A stretch of 64,000 nt of DNA, from positions 1-64,000 of the forward strand of contig JAUNNY010000003.1 in assembly GCA_030531215.1 (NCBI GenBank), given 5' to 3'. The DNA comes from Erysipelotrichaceae bacterium. Its GTDB lineage: Bacteria; Bacillota_I; Bacilli_A; Erysipelotrichales; Erysipelotrichaceae. Under the pieces are notes generated by a model that saw only the letters and a list, made by a program, of their open reading frames with translations, did not search any database and was not told where the DNA came from. Positions 1-9,186 of the stretch are shown one piece after another (position 1 is the stretch's first letter; every line of letters starts with the position of its first letter). A program made the translations under genes and the position numbers.

Positions 1-473
1 TTGATTATCATAGACAACATGGTGTAAAGATTAAAGTAGTAAGAATCTTTAATACTTATGGTCCTAATATGAGAGGTGATGATGGTAGGGTTGTATCTAA
101 CTTTATCGTTCAAGCTCTTAAAGGTGAAGATATTACTATTTATGGCGATGGCAAACAAACTAGATCTTTCTGCTATGTGGATGATTTAGTAGACGCATTA
201 ATTAAGATGATGAATTCTAGGATTGAATTTACTGGACCTGTTAATTTAGGTAATCCAGGTGAATTTACAATGTTAGAACTTGCTGAAAAAGTAATAGAAC
301 TTACAAATTCAAAATCTAAGATTGTATTTAAACCATTACCACAAGATGATCCAACACAAAGAAAACCAGTTATAGACTTAGCTAAAAAAGAACTAAACTG
401 GGAACCTTCAATCAATCTAGAAGAAGGATTAAAAAAGACAATTGATTATTTTAAGAAAGAATTAAATATATAA
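1..473 (+). CDS. NAD-dependent sugar epimerase, UDP-glucuronate decarboxylase-like (3' part)
   Basis: Partial gene entering from the left edge; the frame is open from base 3 ([21 protein letters not shown]...) and stops at TAA 471-473. The tail shows the extended short-chain dehydrogenase features [26 protein letters not shown] and a C-terminal ELNWEP..LEEGL segment, typical of UDP-glucuronic acid decarboxylase (UDP-xylose synthase) and close UDP-sugar epimerases. The family makes nucleotide sugars in the cytoplasm. The first in-window ATG (69) is internal, so it is not the start. The N-terminal Rossmann motif and YxxxK are outside the window, so decarboxylase versus epimerase cannot be settled. 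A terminator follows directly. Confidence 0.8.
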   Translation, partial: DYHRQHGVKIKVVRIFNTYGPNMRGDDGRVVSNFIVQALKGEDITIYGDGKQTRSFCYVDDLVDALIKMMNSRIEFTGPVNLGNPGEFTMLELAEKVIELTNSKSKIVFKPLPQDDPTQRKPVIDLAKKELNWEPSINLEEGLKKTIDYFKKELNI

Positions 474-479
474 TCTTAT

Positions 480-512
480 AAACTAATGATTTAATTCATT
501 AGTTTTTATTTT
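480..512 (+). terminator. Rho-independent terminator after the epimerase
   Basis: Inverted repeat AACTAATGA (481-489) / TCATTAGTT (496-504), with A480-T505 also pairing, a 6-nt loop and a T-rich tail 503-513 broken by one A. The tail runs straight into the next ATG at 514, leaving no room for a ribosome binding site. Confidence 0.7.
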
Positions 513-513
513 T

Positions 514-1302
514 ATGAAACAAGAACTTACTTTAGAAGAAATAAAGAAAATATCATTAGACATCTTAATTGATGTTGCATCTTTTTGTGAACAAAACAAT
601 ATCACATATTATTTAGCTTGCGGAACATTATTGGGAGCCATAAGACACAAAGGTTTTATTCCTTGGGATGATGATATTGATATTATGATGCCTAGACCAG
701 ACTACAATAGGTTTTTAGATATTTATAAAAGTGATAATTACAAATTATTAAAACCATCAGATGGTAGATACTATTATGCGAAGGTATATGATACAAAAAC
801 AATCAAAGTTGAACCTATGATTGATTATAAAAAGTATGACTATCTAGGCATAGATATCGATATCTTTCCATTAGATGGAATAGTGAATGATAAAAAAGAA
901 ATAGAAAGAATACACAATAAATCTAAGAAATTAGAAACGTTATTAAGATTATCAAATCAACCTATTTTCTATCGTAAAAATCCAATTAAGTGTATTAATA
1001 GAATAATACCTAGAATAATTGGATCAAAGAATCTAGTAAAAATGATAGAAAAGAATGCTCAAACATATTCATATGAAGATAGCGATTATGTAATTAGAGT
1101 TAGAAACACACCAAATGGTTTTACGGGCGCTTTATTAAAAGATGTATATAATCCACCAATAAAGAAAGAATTTGAAAATCATAATTTTTATGTTCCAAAA
1201 CAGTACGACAAGTGGTTAACAACATTTTATGGTGATTATATGATGCTTCCTCCACTAGATAAACAAAAAGCACATCACAACAGTAAATGTTATTATAGGT
1301 AA
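514..1302 (+). CDS. LicD family phosphotransferase
   Basis: Predicted LicD/FKRP-type nucleotidyltransferase-fold enzyme, a family that transfers phosphocholine or other phospho-substituents from CDP donors to surface glycans. The signature is complete: G37-T-L-L-G41, then FIPWDDDIDI with D52-D54 and D56 as the expected metal ligands. The 262-aa length is normal. The start at 514 directly follows the upstream terminator's T tract and has no Shine-Dalgarno sequence; no good -10 is visible either, so its transcription start is unclear. It lies 3 bases ahead of the Wzy-like gene and probably decorates the polymer made here. The donor cannot be read from sequence: no licA/B/C choline genes are seen in the window. 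Confidence 0.85.
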   Translation: MKQELTLEEIKKISLDILIDVASFCEQNNITYYLACGTLLGAIRHKGFIPWDDDIDIMMPRPDYNRFLDIYKSDNYKLLKPSDGRYYYAKVYDTKTIKVEPMIDYKKYDYLGIDIDIFPLDGIVNDKKEIERIHNKSKKLETLLRLSNQPIFYRKNPIKCINRIIPRIIGSKNLVKMIEKNAQTYSYEDSDYVIRVRNTPNGFTGALLKDVYNPPIKKEFENHNFYVPKQYDKWLTTFYGDYMMLPPLDKQKAHHNSKCYYR

Positions 1303-1305
1303 GGT

Positions 1306-2508
1306 ATGGAATACTTAGTTAAGTTTACAGATTCTAAAATTGAAAACATTATTTTAAATATATGTATTCTATTATTTGGAATTAATTTTTTGTATAAATG
1401 TAATTACATTGTAATGGGAACTTTTGTGCTATTACTATTATTTAAGAGATTTAAAATCAGTTTTGGCAATCTAGTTACATTAATTACATTATTATTATTT
1501 TCTATATCCTGGTTTATCTTTTCAGATGGACACGAGATAGCTGGAGTATGTTTGCCATTATGTTATCTGATAGGTTGTAACATAGATGAAAAAGATGAAA
1601 ACGGAGTAATAAAGTTTATTTTATTAGTAACCACTTCATTAGCCATTTATACTACCTTATTCTTTATTAACAACGCTATTACAAACGGAATCACAAACTA
1701 TGATATTACAAATCAAATAAACATTTGGAATGGCCAACCATTATGGCCAACAAATTTAATGTTGTATTCATCATTATTCTATGGATGTTTCGGATACATT
1801 GTCTTTGGTAAAGTAAATAAATATGTGAGATTGTTTTATTTAATTATATTTGTAGTAAATGCATATTATGCCATGATGTTATCAAGAAGAGCGGCTCTAT
1901 TAATGATAGCTTTATCATTTTCAATAGCCTTTGCATTTAAATTCTTTTTTGATAAGGAAATCAATAGAAAAAAACTAATTAAAACATCTATGATGATATG
2001 CATAATTGGCTTGATTTGTTTTATGCTTCTTTTTGCTACATATAAACTTAATTTATTTGGCTTCAAAGAAATCGTAAAACAAACAGATTTATATATTAGA
2101 TTCATCGGTTCAGGAAGAATATCTAGTTTTTTTAGTGATATGGGAAGAAGCTATTATAGAAAAGAATTTATGCAATACTTCTTCGATTATCCGTGGGGAG
2201 GAAGTAATATTCGTGAAATAGTAGGAAATTACTCACACGATTTGTGGTTGGATGTTTATGATGTAGCTGGAATTATATCAATGATATTGATTATAGTTAG
2301 TTCGATTCTTTTAATAGTAAAAGCTATTTCGGTTTTAAAAAACAAAACGATTAGCGTTGACTATAAAATGTTAGTTATTAGTTTATTTATCTGTGTTTTA
2401 GCTCAATGTTGTCTAGAACCTATCATGGAAGCATGTCGTGCTTATATGTTTGGTGTATGTATGATACATGGATCTTTAGAAGTAATTCAGAAAGGCAAAA
2501 ATGTCTAA
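1306..2508 (+). CDS. Wzy-like oligosaccharide repeat-unit polymerase (module A)
   Basis: A 400-aa polytopic membrane protein with about ten to twelve hydrophobic segments and a late loop motif SHDLWLDVYDVAGI, the kind of H-x-x-x-L-D-x-x-x-x-x-G motif found in O-antigen polymerase/ligase (Wzy/WaaL) proteins. It would link lipid-carried repeat units on the outer face of the membrane. It is a clear paralogue of the protein at 19890-21074 (shared LPL/PMxYxIG segment near residue 85 and HDLWxDxYDxAGI). It is preceded by LicD and overlaps the next glycosyltransferase by 8 nt. Assignment rests on topology, motif and the nearby flippase; sequence divergence of Wzy proteins keeps confidence moderate. 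Confidence 0.7.
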   Translation: MEYLVKFTDSKIENIILNICILLFGINFLYKCNYIVMGTFVLLLLFKRFKISFGNLVTLITLLLFSISWFIFSDGHEIAGVCLPLCYLIGCNIDEKDENGVIKFILLVTTSLAIYTTLFFINNAITNGITNYDITNQINIWNGQPLWPTNLMLYSSLFYGCFGYIVFGKVNKYVRLFYLIIFVVNAYYAMMLSRRAALLMIALSFSIAFAFKFFFDKEINRKKLIKTSMMICIIGLICFMLLFATYKLNLFGFKEIVKQTDLYIRFIGSGRISSFFSDMGRSYYRKEFMQYFFDYPWGGSNIREIVGNYSHDLWLDVYDVAGIISMILIIVSSILLIVKAISVLKNKTISVDYKMLVISLFICVLAQCCLEPIMEACRAYMFGVCMIHGSLEVIQKGKNV

Positions 2509-3688
2509 AGTTACATTCTTTTCAAATTATATAAATCATCATCAATTGCCATTTTCTAAAGAGATGGTTAAGTTAACAGATAACAACTATTTTTTTGTTG
2601 CCCAAAAGGCAATCTCTGAAAAAAGAATTGCTTTAGGATACAAAAACATTTCTAATGATTATGATTTTGTTGTAAAAACATATGAGAATGAAAGTGAATT
2701 AAAGAAAGCATATGAACTTGCTGAAACATCGGATTATGTAATATTTGGCGGTAATACTCAAGAAGATAAGTATGTAATAGATAGAATTAAAAATAACAAA
2801 ATTACTTTTGAGTATTCTGAAAGATTAAATAAAAGAAAATTATCTCTATATATGTATATTAAGAAATATTTAAACATGATGGTATATAGAGGAATATATA
2901 AGAAAAAACAATTATATTTATTATGTTCTGGTGGATATGTCGCAAATGACTTTAAAATGTTTAACATGTATCAAAACAAAACATATAAATGGGGATATTT
3001 TCCTGAATGTATAGATTATGATATTGATGAGCTAATGAATAAGAAAAATAACGATGTTGTTAATATCTTGTGGGCTGGAAGATTAATAGATTGGAAACAT
3101 CCTGAACAAGCTATTAAGGTTGCTTGTAAATTAAAGGAAGAAAATATTAAGTTTAATTTAAATATCATTGGTCAAGGTGATATGGGAGAAGAAATACAAA
3201 AGCAGATAGTTGATAATAATTTATCTGATTGTGTAAATATGCTTGGATCAATGCCACCAGAAGAGGTAAGAAAACATATGGAACAGGCAAATATCTTACT
3301 ATTTACTAGTGACTACCAAGAAGGTTGGGGCGCAGTATTAAATGAAGCTATGAATTCAGGATGCGTATGTATCGCTAGTCATGCAATAGGATCAGCTAGT
3401 TTCTTAATCAAGCATAATCAAAATGGATTAATCTATAGAAATGAAGATTTTGAAGATTTATATAAACAAGTTAAATCTGTAATTAATAATAAAGATAAAC
3501 AAAAAGAATTAGGAATAAATGCATACAAAACTATAAAAGAAACATGGAATGCCAAGGTAGCTGCAGAAAGATTTTTAGTGTTAGCTAAAGAACTAGAAAA
3601 TGGCAACGATACTCCATATACTGAAGGACCATGTAGTAAAGCGTTTCCTATCAAGGATGAAGATATGTATGCTAGTTTGGTAAAATAA
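2501..3688 (+). CDS. GT4 family glycosyltransferase
   Basis: GT-B fold retaining glycosyltransferase of 395 aa. The C-terminal donor-binding half starts near residue 188 (NILWAGRLIDWKHPEQAI), followed by IIGQGDMGEEI and the E274-x7-E282 motif in YQEGWGAVLNEAMNSG, which contacts the nucleotide sugar in GT4 enzymes. Start ATG overlaps the preceding polymerase gene by 8 nt, with AAAGG a few bases upstream. It is cytoplasmic or membrane-associated and extends the lipid-linked repeat unit; donor and linkage are not readable. Confidence 0.88.
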   Translation: MSKVTFFSNYINHHQLPFSKEMVKLTDNNYFFVAQKAISEKRIALGYKNISNDYDFVVKTYENESELKKAYELAETSDYVIFGGNTQEDKYVIDRIKNNKITFEYSERLNKRKLSLYMYIKKYLNMMVYRGIYKKKQLYLLCSGGYVANDFKMFNMYQNKTYKWGYFPECIDYDIDELMNKKNNDVVNILWAGRLIDWKHPEQAIKVACKLKEENIKFNLNIIGQGDMGEEIQKQIVDNNLSDCVNMLGSMPPEEVRKHMEQANILLFTSDYQEGWGAVLNEAMNSGCVCIASHAIGSASFLIKHNQNGLIYRNEDFEDLYKQVKSVINNKDKQKELGINAYKTIKETWNAKVAAERFLVLAKELENGNDTPYTEGPCSKAFPIKDEDMYASLVK

Positions 3689-3693
3689 GTAAG

Positions 3694-5028
3694 ATGATAC
3701 AAATAATAAAGAAATTATTTTCAAATAAATTTCTAGGCAATACAAGCTGGTTAATATTTGGTAAGGTAGCGCAAATGTTTATCTCTTTTATCATTTCCAT
3801 GATAACAGCGAGATATTTGGGACCTTCTAACTATGGCGTAATTAACTATGTAAATTCATATATATCTTTCTTTACAGCTATATGTAACCTAGGATTAAAT
3901 AGTGTAATTATTAAAGAACTAATTGATAGACCTGACTCTCAAGGTGAGACAATGGGTACTGTAATTGGTTTAAGAGTTATTTCATCTATCTTATCAATTG
4001 TTTCTATACTATCTTGTATAGGTATTATTTTTGAGAATAATGCTGTATATATGACAGTAGCTGTTTTACAATCATTAATCTTATTCTTCAATGCGTTTGA
4101 AATGATTGAATACTGGTATCAATCTAAATTGATGTCAAAGAGATCAGCCATCATCGGTATAATAGCTTACCTATGTATGTCTATATATAGAGTGTTTATC
4201 TTAATTATGCAAAAGAGTGTTGAATGGTTTGCTTTTGCTACAACACTTGATAATGCTGTAGTAGCTATCTTGTTACTTATTTGTTACAAGAAAGATGGTG
4301 GACCAAAGTTTAAGTTTAGTTCTAAACTCGCAAAAGAAATATTAACAAAATCAATTCACTTTATGTGGTCAAGTTTAATGGTTGCTGCATATAGTGAAAT
4401 GAATAAGATATTATTAGGTACATTAATAGATGATACATCTGTTGGTTATTATTCAGCAGCATTATCGTTATGTAATACTTGGCCATTTATATTAAAAGCT
4501 ATTATAGACTCTGCTAAACCAGTAATCATTGAATATCATAAGACCGATTACAATATGTATATAAAACGTCTTAGACAATTATATGCAACCATATTCTATG
4601 CAGGTGCAGCTGTAGCGACTATCTTTACATTAGGTGCGCCATTAATCATCAATATACTATATGGTGCAGATTACAGTGAATCAATAATGCCACTAAGAAT
4701 AATAAGTTGGTATACAAGTTTTTCATATTTAGGAGTTGCTAGATCAACGTGGATGATTTGCGAAGGTAATCAGAAATTTGAAAAGGTATTAGCTACATGT
4801 GGTGCTATTTCCAACTTATTGATGGATATTGTATTTATTCCTAGATTTGGTGCAGTAGGTGCTGCTATCGCAACCCTAATGACTCAAGTATTAACAAACT
4901 TCTTAATACCACTATGCTTCAGACAAACTAGAGGCAATAGTATTTTGATATGGGAAGCAATACGTCTAAAAGAAGTAATACCAACTAAAGAAGAAATAAA
5001 GAGTTTGATATCAAATGAAGATAATTGA
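3694..5028 (+). CDS. Wzx-like oligosaccharide flippase (module A)
   Basis: A 444-aa membrane protein of the MOP/polysaccharide transporter superfamily, with the N-terminal signature NTSWLIFGKVAQMFISFII..ARYLGPSNYG and about 12 to 14 transmembrane segments. It would flip undecaprenyl-linked repeat units across the membrane for the neighbouring Wzy-like polymerase. It is paralogous to the flippase at 21052-22323: both contain LGLNxxIxKELID near residue 70 and CNxWPxxLxAIIDSAxPxIIE near residue 260. The next gene starts inside it (14-nt overlap). Confidence 0.88.
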   Translation: MIQIIKKLFSNKFLGNTSWLIFGKVAQMFISFIISMITARYLGPSNYGVINYVNSYISFFTAICNLGLNSVIIKELIDRPDSQGETMGTVIGLRVISSILSIVSILSCIGIIFENNAVYMTVAVLQSLILFFNAFEMIEYWYQSKLMSKRSAIIGIIAYLCMSIYRVFILIMQKSVEWFAFATTLDNAVVAILLLICYKKDGGPKFKFSSKLAKEILTKSIHFMWSSLMVAAYSEMNKILLGTLIDDTSVGYYSAALSLCNTWPFILKAIIDSAKPVIIEYHKTDYNMYIKRLRQLYATIFYAGAAVATIFTLGAPLIINILYGADYSESIMPLRIISWYTSFSYLGVARSTWMICEGNQKFEKVLATCGAISNLLMDIVFIPRFGAVGAAIATLMTQVLTNFLIPLCFRQTRGNSILIWEAIRLKEVIPTKEEIKSLISNEDN

Positions 5029-6217
5029 AATTAATGGTACTAACTATGCTAGTACTGGAAACATTGCGATTAATATAGCTAAGGCCGCAAGAGATAAAGG
5101 TCACACTGTTTTAACGTGTTGTAAGAAGTCTAGAAAATCGTTGGAGTTTGATATAGAAAATCAAATATATATTGGCTCAAGAATTGAAAGAGTAATATGT
5201 GAAACAATATGTGAGATTACAGGATATAAAGATTCTTTAAACATCATTGGAACATGGAAGTTCATCAACAAGTTAAGAAGAATTAAACCCGATTTAATTC
5301 ATCTTCATATCGTTCATGATACATATATTAATATTTCGATGTTATTTAAATATTTAAAGAAAAAGAATATACCAATCGTATGGACTTTTCATGATTGTTA
5401 CGCTTTAACTGGTCAATGTGTATATTTTGATCAAGCACAATGTAATAAGTGGCAAACTGGTTGTAATAATTGTCCACAACTTCGTAGATATCCAAATTCA
5501 TTGTTCTTTGATAGAACAAGCGGTTTGTGGAACAAGAAGAAAGAACTATTTACTGGTATAAACAATTTAACTATAGTTACTCCTTCAGATTGGATGGCTA
5601 ATTTAGTTAAAAAGTCTTATTTAAAAGATTATCCTGTGAAGGTAATAAATAATGGCATCAATCTAAATGCATTTAAACCTATAGATAGTAGATTTAGAGA
5701 AAAACATAATCTACAAGATAAAAAGATAGTCTTGGGAGTATGTTATATCTGGAATTCCAGAAAAGGATTAAGTGATTTCATATGGTTGTCTAAGATGTTA
5801 AGTGATGACTATAAAGTAGTACTGGTAGGCACAAATGATAATATTGACACTTGTCTTCCAGATAACGTTCTTTCTATTCATCGTACATATGATCAAAAAG
5901 AATTAGCTGAAATATATACTACTGCTGATGTACTAATTAATCCTACATATGAAGATAACTTTCCAACTGTTAATATAGAATCTTTAGCATGTGGTACCCC
6001 AGTCATCACATATAAGACAGGTGGATCACCTGAATCATTAAATGAAGATTGTGGAAGTGTTATAGAAAAAGGCAATCAAAACAAACTATTAAAAGAAATC
6101 AAAAGAGTTTGTGAAACTAAACCATATACAAAACAAGCTTGTATTGAACAAGCTAGTAAGTATGATATGTATGAAAAGTTTGATGAATATGTAGATTTAT
6201 TTGAAAAGTTAGTCTAA
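5015..6217 (+). CDS. GT4 family glycosyltransferase with four-cysteine insert
   Basis: A 400-aa GT-B glycosyltransferase starting MKIIEINGTNYASTGNIAINIAK, with a C-terminal donor domain (VLGVCYIWNSRKGL; YEDNFPTVNIESLACGTPVI). Near residue 135 it has a TGxC..FD..xC.K..TGC..C pattern with four cysteines, shared with the paralogue at 23750-24907. That pattern recurs in a subset of bacterial GT4 enzymes and may bind a metal or form a structural site (inference). It ends 9 bases past the stop of the oppositely oriented gene at 6209, so the two 3' ends overlap. Confidence 0.88.
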   Translation: MKIIEINGTNYASTGNIAINIAKAARDKGHTVLTCCKKSRKSLEFDIENQIYIGSRIERVICETICEITGYKDSLNIIGTWKFINKLRRIKPDLIHLHIVHDTYINISMLFKYLKKKNIPIVWTFHDCYALTGQCVYFDQAQCNKWQTGCNNCPQLRRYPNSLFFDRTSGLWNKKKELFTGINNLTIVTPSDWMANLVKKSYLKDYPVKVINNGINLNAFKPIDSRFREKHNLQDKKIVLGVCYIWNSRKGLSDFIWLSKMLSDDYKVVLVGTNDNIDTCLPDNVLSIHRTYDQKELAEIYTTADVLINPTYEDNFPTVNIESLACGTPVITYKTGGSPESLNEDCGSVIEKGNQNKLLKEIKRVCETKPYTKQACIEQASKYDMYEKFDEYVDLFEKLV

Positions 6218-7162
6218 ATCATCTTTAGTCCAAACATTATATACTTCATCATTTCCTCTAATAGAAGAAATGTAATTATTAACACAAGATGTACTGTTAC
6301 CGAAATGTAGTCTTGATTGTAAACATATATCAATCATAGCGAAAAGGTTCACCATCTTTTTTCTTTTATATGACCAGTCAGACGCGTTGAACTTATTGTT
6401 GTCATAACCTTTATCATTAGGGTCGCATAATGTATATATTTTGGTATCTGGTAATAGTTTAGATATTTCTTCTACATAAGAATAGTCATCAGATAATACA
6501 AATAGATTATCTATATTAGAAGAATGTTCTTTAATTCTATTAGCTACTGTTGTAATGTTGTTTACAACACCTTTTTCACCTAACTTATCTCCACCTCTTA
6601 GTTGAATAGAATAGTAATTATCTGGAAGATTTAAAGAATTAATAATATCGTTTACTTCTTTTCTGGTTTTATCGTTGTATCTTAGCGCAAAATCCGCAAT
6701 CTTACCAAATTCATAGAAGGTAGTTCCGTTTATATCTAGTTCTGGCCATTCAATTTGTTCAACAGTAGATACCTTTTTACTGATTGCAGTTCTAAAGATA
6801 TCTTGAGTTAAGTAATCAACATTGTTATTCTTTTTTAATTTATTTGCGTTTTTAGTTTCTACAAACTTTAATAATGGATTAGATGAGTAGAATCTAATGT
6901 TGTATTTCTTATTTAGTTCATCATGATTCATTTCACAGAATGGTTCAAAAAATTCTTCCCAACCATGACCACCCGCAAAGTTTGCATCATCAGCGTAAAG
7001 AATAAACTTAATTTGATGATTATAACAATACAACATGCATTGCATCATAGCATCTACTTCAGAATGAAAACCTGCATATGAGCCCACATGATAAATAATT
7101 TTCTTAGTAAAAGAATTATTAATTTCGTTATAGATTTTTACTCTTTCCTTGTAGTCCAACAT
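6209..7162 (-). CDS. Putative fucosyltransferase-like glycosyltransferase
   Basis: 317 aa from ATG at 7160-7162. The C-terminal half has IQLRGGDKLGEKG, VLSDDYSYVEEI and an LFAMIDICLQSRLHFGNSTSC segment. The order R-x-x-DK, S/TDD, then D-(x)n-S/T-rich resembles the conserved blocks of GT23/O-FucT superfamily enzymes such as NodZ, which transfer fucose from GDP-fucose; that assignment is inference from motif order. It is the only - strand gene between 1 and 60140. On its own strand TGATATAAT (7178-7170) ends 7 nt before the ATG, so the mRNA would be leaderless. Its 3' end overlaps the convergent GT4 gene by 9 bases. Confidence 0.55.
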   Translation of the reverse strand: MLDYKERVKIYNEINNSFTKKIIYHVGSYAGFHSEVDAMMQCMLYCYNHQIKFILYADDANFAGGHGWEEFFEPFCEMNHDELNKKYNIRFYSSNPLLKFVETKNANKLKKNNNVDYLTQDIFRTAISKKVSTVEQIEWPELDINGTTFYEFGKIADFALRYNDKTRKEVNDIINSLNLPDNYYSIQLRGGDKLGEKGVVNNITTVANRIKEHSSNIDNLFVLSDDYSYVEEISKLLPDTKIYTLCDPNDKGYDNNKFNASDWSYKRKKMVNLFAMIDICLQSRLHFGNSTSCVNNYISSIRGNDEVYNVWTKDDLD

Positions 7163-7169
7163 CAAAATA

Positions 7170-7178
7170 ATTATATCA
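7170..7178 (-). promoter_or_regulatory. Extended -10 promoter of the inverted GT
   Basis: Reading the - strand gives TGATATAAT, a perfect extended -10 (TGnTATAAT). Seven nucleotides separate it from the ATG at 7162, so transcription should start at or next to the start codon. Confidence 0.7.
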
Positions 7179-7181
7179 AAA

Positions 7182-7190
7182 TGATATACT
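7182..7190 (+). promoter_or_regulatory. Extended -10 promoter of the divergent GT4
   Basis: TGATATACT is an extended -10 (TG, one base, TATACT). In-frame ATGs follow at 7193, 7196 and 7199; the last lies 8 nt after the hexamer, again predicting a leaderless message. Together with the - strand element it makes a divergent promoter pair within 36 bp. Confidence 0.65.
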
Positions 7191-7198
7191 TAATGATG

Positions 7199-8332
7199 AT
7201 GAAAGCACTTGTAGTAACTGATTTATCATTCCCAACAGGTTCTGCTATGGCAAGCAGAATTAAGTCTTTCTGTATGTTATTTAAAGACTTAGGATATGAT
7301 GTACATGTCATTGCCGCAAAGACCGATAATGAACACAAAACAAACACCATCTATCAAGAAACAAACTATTCTTTTGAGGTAGTTGAGACAAATAGATCTG
7401 AACAATTACAATCTTTCATAGGTAACGAGAACCTTTTGACTAAGGTTAATGAATATTTATCAAAAAACAAAGTTGAATTTGTATTCTTTAACAGTCTAGG
7501 CGCATTATTTAATGACATATTAGATGTATGTAACAAACATAATGTAAAGACCATTCTTGAACAATGTGAATGGTATGATGTATCAGGCTTTAGATTTAAA
7601 GAATTAGATCCTAGATATATTAGATTTAATAAAAACATCAAAAATAACTTTAAGAAAGTTAATGGAATAATATCTATCAGTAGATTATTAAATGATTATT
7701 ATCTATCTTTAGGTGCCAAATCTATAAGAATTCCATCAATCTTTGATGTAAAGAATTCTATATATAATGAAGAATTAAATAACGAAAAGATTAAGTTAAT
7801 ATATACAGGAAGTACAGGAAAATCAAAAGAATACTTAAAACCTGTATTAGAAGCTATGTTAAATCATGAAAACATAACTTTGGATATCTATGGTTTGACT
7901 AAGAGTGGTGTTTTAACAAACATCGAAAATGATGAAAGTCTATTAAATAAGCTAGGTAATAGAGTAGTAATTAATAAATGGGTATCTAGTGAAGAATTAC
8001 ATACAAATATTTCTAACTCAAATTACCAAATCTTTATTAAACCAGAAAGAAGATCATCAAATGCACAATTTCCAACCAAGCTAACTGAAAGTATGTCTTT
8101 TGGAACCCCAGTTATTTGTAATGATACTGGTGATATAGGTTTATATCTAAAAGATGGTGTAAATGGTTTTGTATGCGATAAAAATAATGTTTCAGAAACC
8201 TTAGAAAGAATTAGCAAGCTAACTAACGAAGAATATAATAAACTTAGAGTAAATGCTAGAAATACTGCAATAGAACATTTTGATTATCGTAACTATATTC
8301 AAGAAGTTAAGGGATTTATTGAAAATCTATGA
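7199..8332 (+). CDS. GT4 family glycosyltransferase
   Basis: GT-B enzyme; I start it at ATG 7199 (MKALVVTDLSFPTGSAMASRI), the last of three consecutive in-frame ATGs and the one best spaced from the -10 at 7185-7190. An upstream extension to 7088 would run into the divergent gene and is rejected. The donor domain begins near residue 230 (KLIYTGSTGKSKEYL) and includes KLTESMSFGTPVICNDTGDIG. About 377 aa, normal for the family. The stop overlaps the next ATG (ATGA), so the two are translationally coupled. Confidence 0.85.
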   Translation: MKALVVTDLSFPTGSAMASRIKSFCMLFKDLGYDVHVIAAKTDNEHKTNTIYQETNYSFEVVETNRSEQLQSFIGNENLLTKVNEYLSKNKVEFVFFNSLGALFNDILDVCNKHNVKTILEQCEWYDVSGFRFKELDPRYIRFNKNIKNNFKKVNGIISISRLLNDYYLSLGAKSIRIPSIFDVKNSIYNEELNNEKIKLIYTGSTGKSKEYLKPVLEAMLNHENITLDIYGLTKSGVLTNIENDESLLNKLGNRVVINKWVSSEELHTNISNSNYQIFIKPERRSSNAQFPTKLTESMSFGTPVICNDTGDIGLYLKDGVNGFVCDKNNVSETLERISKLTNEEYNKLRVNARNTAIEHFDYRNYIQEVKGFIENL

Positions 8333-9186
8333 GTACAACATTAGATAACATATTAAGTATCATTCCTGATAAACTTTATCTACAACTAAAGTATTTTTAT
8401 CGTTTTCATAAGTTTCCTAATCTAAAGAATCCTAAAACATATAATGAAAAACTTCAATGGTTAAAACTGAATGATAGAAATCCTATCTATACAACTATGG
8501 CTGATAAATACGAAGCTAAACAGTATGTATCTAAAATAATAGGTGATAAATATATTGTTCCTACATATGGTGTGTGGGATAAATTTGAAGATATAGATTT
8601 TGATAAGCTACCAAATCAATTTGTATTAAAATGTACACATGATTCTGGTGGTATTGTCATCTGTAAAGATAAAAACAAACTAGATATATCTAAAGCAAAA
8701 GAAAAGATTAATAAATCACTTAATACAAATTATTATTATCATTCTAGAGAATGGCCATATAAAAACATCAAACCAAGAATTATTGTGGAAAAATATATGG
8801 AAGACGAAAGTGGCGCATTAACAGATTATAAGTTCTTTAGTTTTGATGGGGAAACTAAGGCGTTATATGTTGCGACTGATAGGCAATCTAGTGAGGAGAC
8901 TAAATTTGATTTCTATGATGACAAGTTTAACCACCTAGATTTAGTGAATTCACACCCAAATTCTTTAAAAGAAAACAAAAAACCTAAACAATTTGAAGAA
9001 ATGATATCTTTAGCTAATAAATTGTCTAAAGGATATCCACATATTAGGGTAGATTTCTATGAAGTTAACAATGAAATATACTTTGGAGAACTTACTTTTT
9101 ATCATATGAGTGGTTTCCAACCATTTTATCCTGAAAAATGGGATTATACCTTTGGTGAATGGATCAACTTAAAAAATGAAAAATAA
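8329..9186 (+). CDS. TupA-like ATP-grasp protein
   Basis: A 285-aa protein of the TupA-like ATP-grasp family found in polysaccharide and teichuronopeptide loci. Typical elements are NPKTYNEKLQWLKL near the N terminus, ADKYEAKQYV, FVLKCTHDSGG (ATP-grasp lysine and glycine-rich loop), and the C-terminal RVDFYEVNNEIYFGELTFYHMSG with metal-binding acidic residues. ATP-grasp enzymes form amide or peptide bonds from a carboxylate; here it probably attaches an amino acid or similar group to a sugar acid (inference). It overlaps genes on both sides, by 4 nt upstream and 11 nt downstream. Confidence 0.8.
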   Translation: MSTTLDNILSIIPDKLYLQLKYFYRFHKFPNLKNPKTYNEKLQWLKLNDRNPIYTTMADKYEAKQYVSKIIGDKYIVPTYGVWDKFEDIDFDKLPNQFVLKCTHDSGGIVICKDKNKLDISKAKEKINKSLNTNYYYHSREWPYKNIKPRIIVEKYMEDESGALTDYKFFSFDGETKALYVATDRQSSEETKFDFYDDKFNHLDLVNSHPNSLKENKKPKQFEEMISLANKLSKGYPHIRVDFYEVNNEIYFGELTFYHMSGFQPFYPEKWDYTFGEWINLKNEK

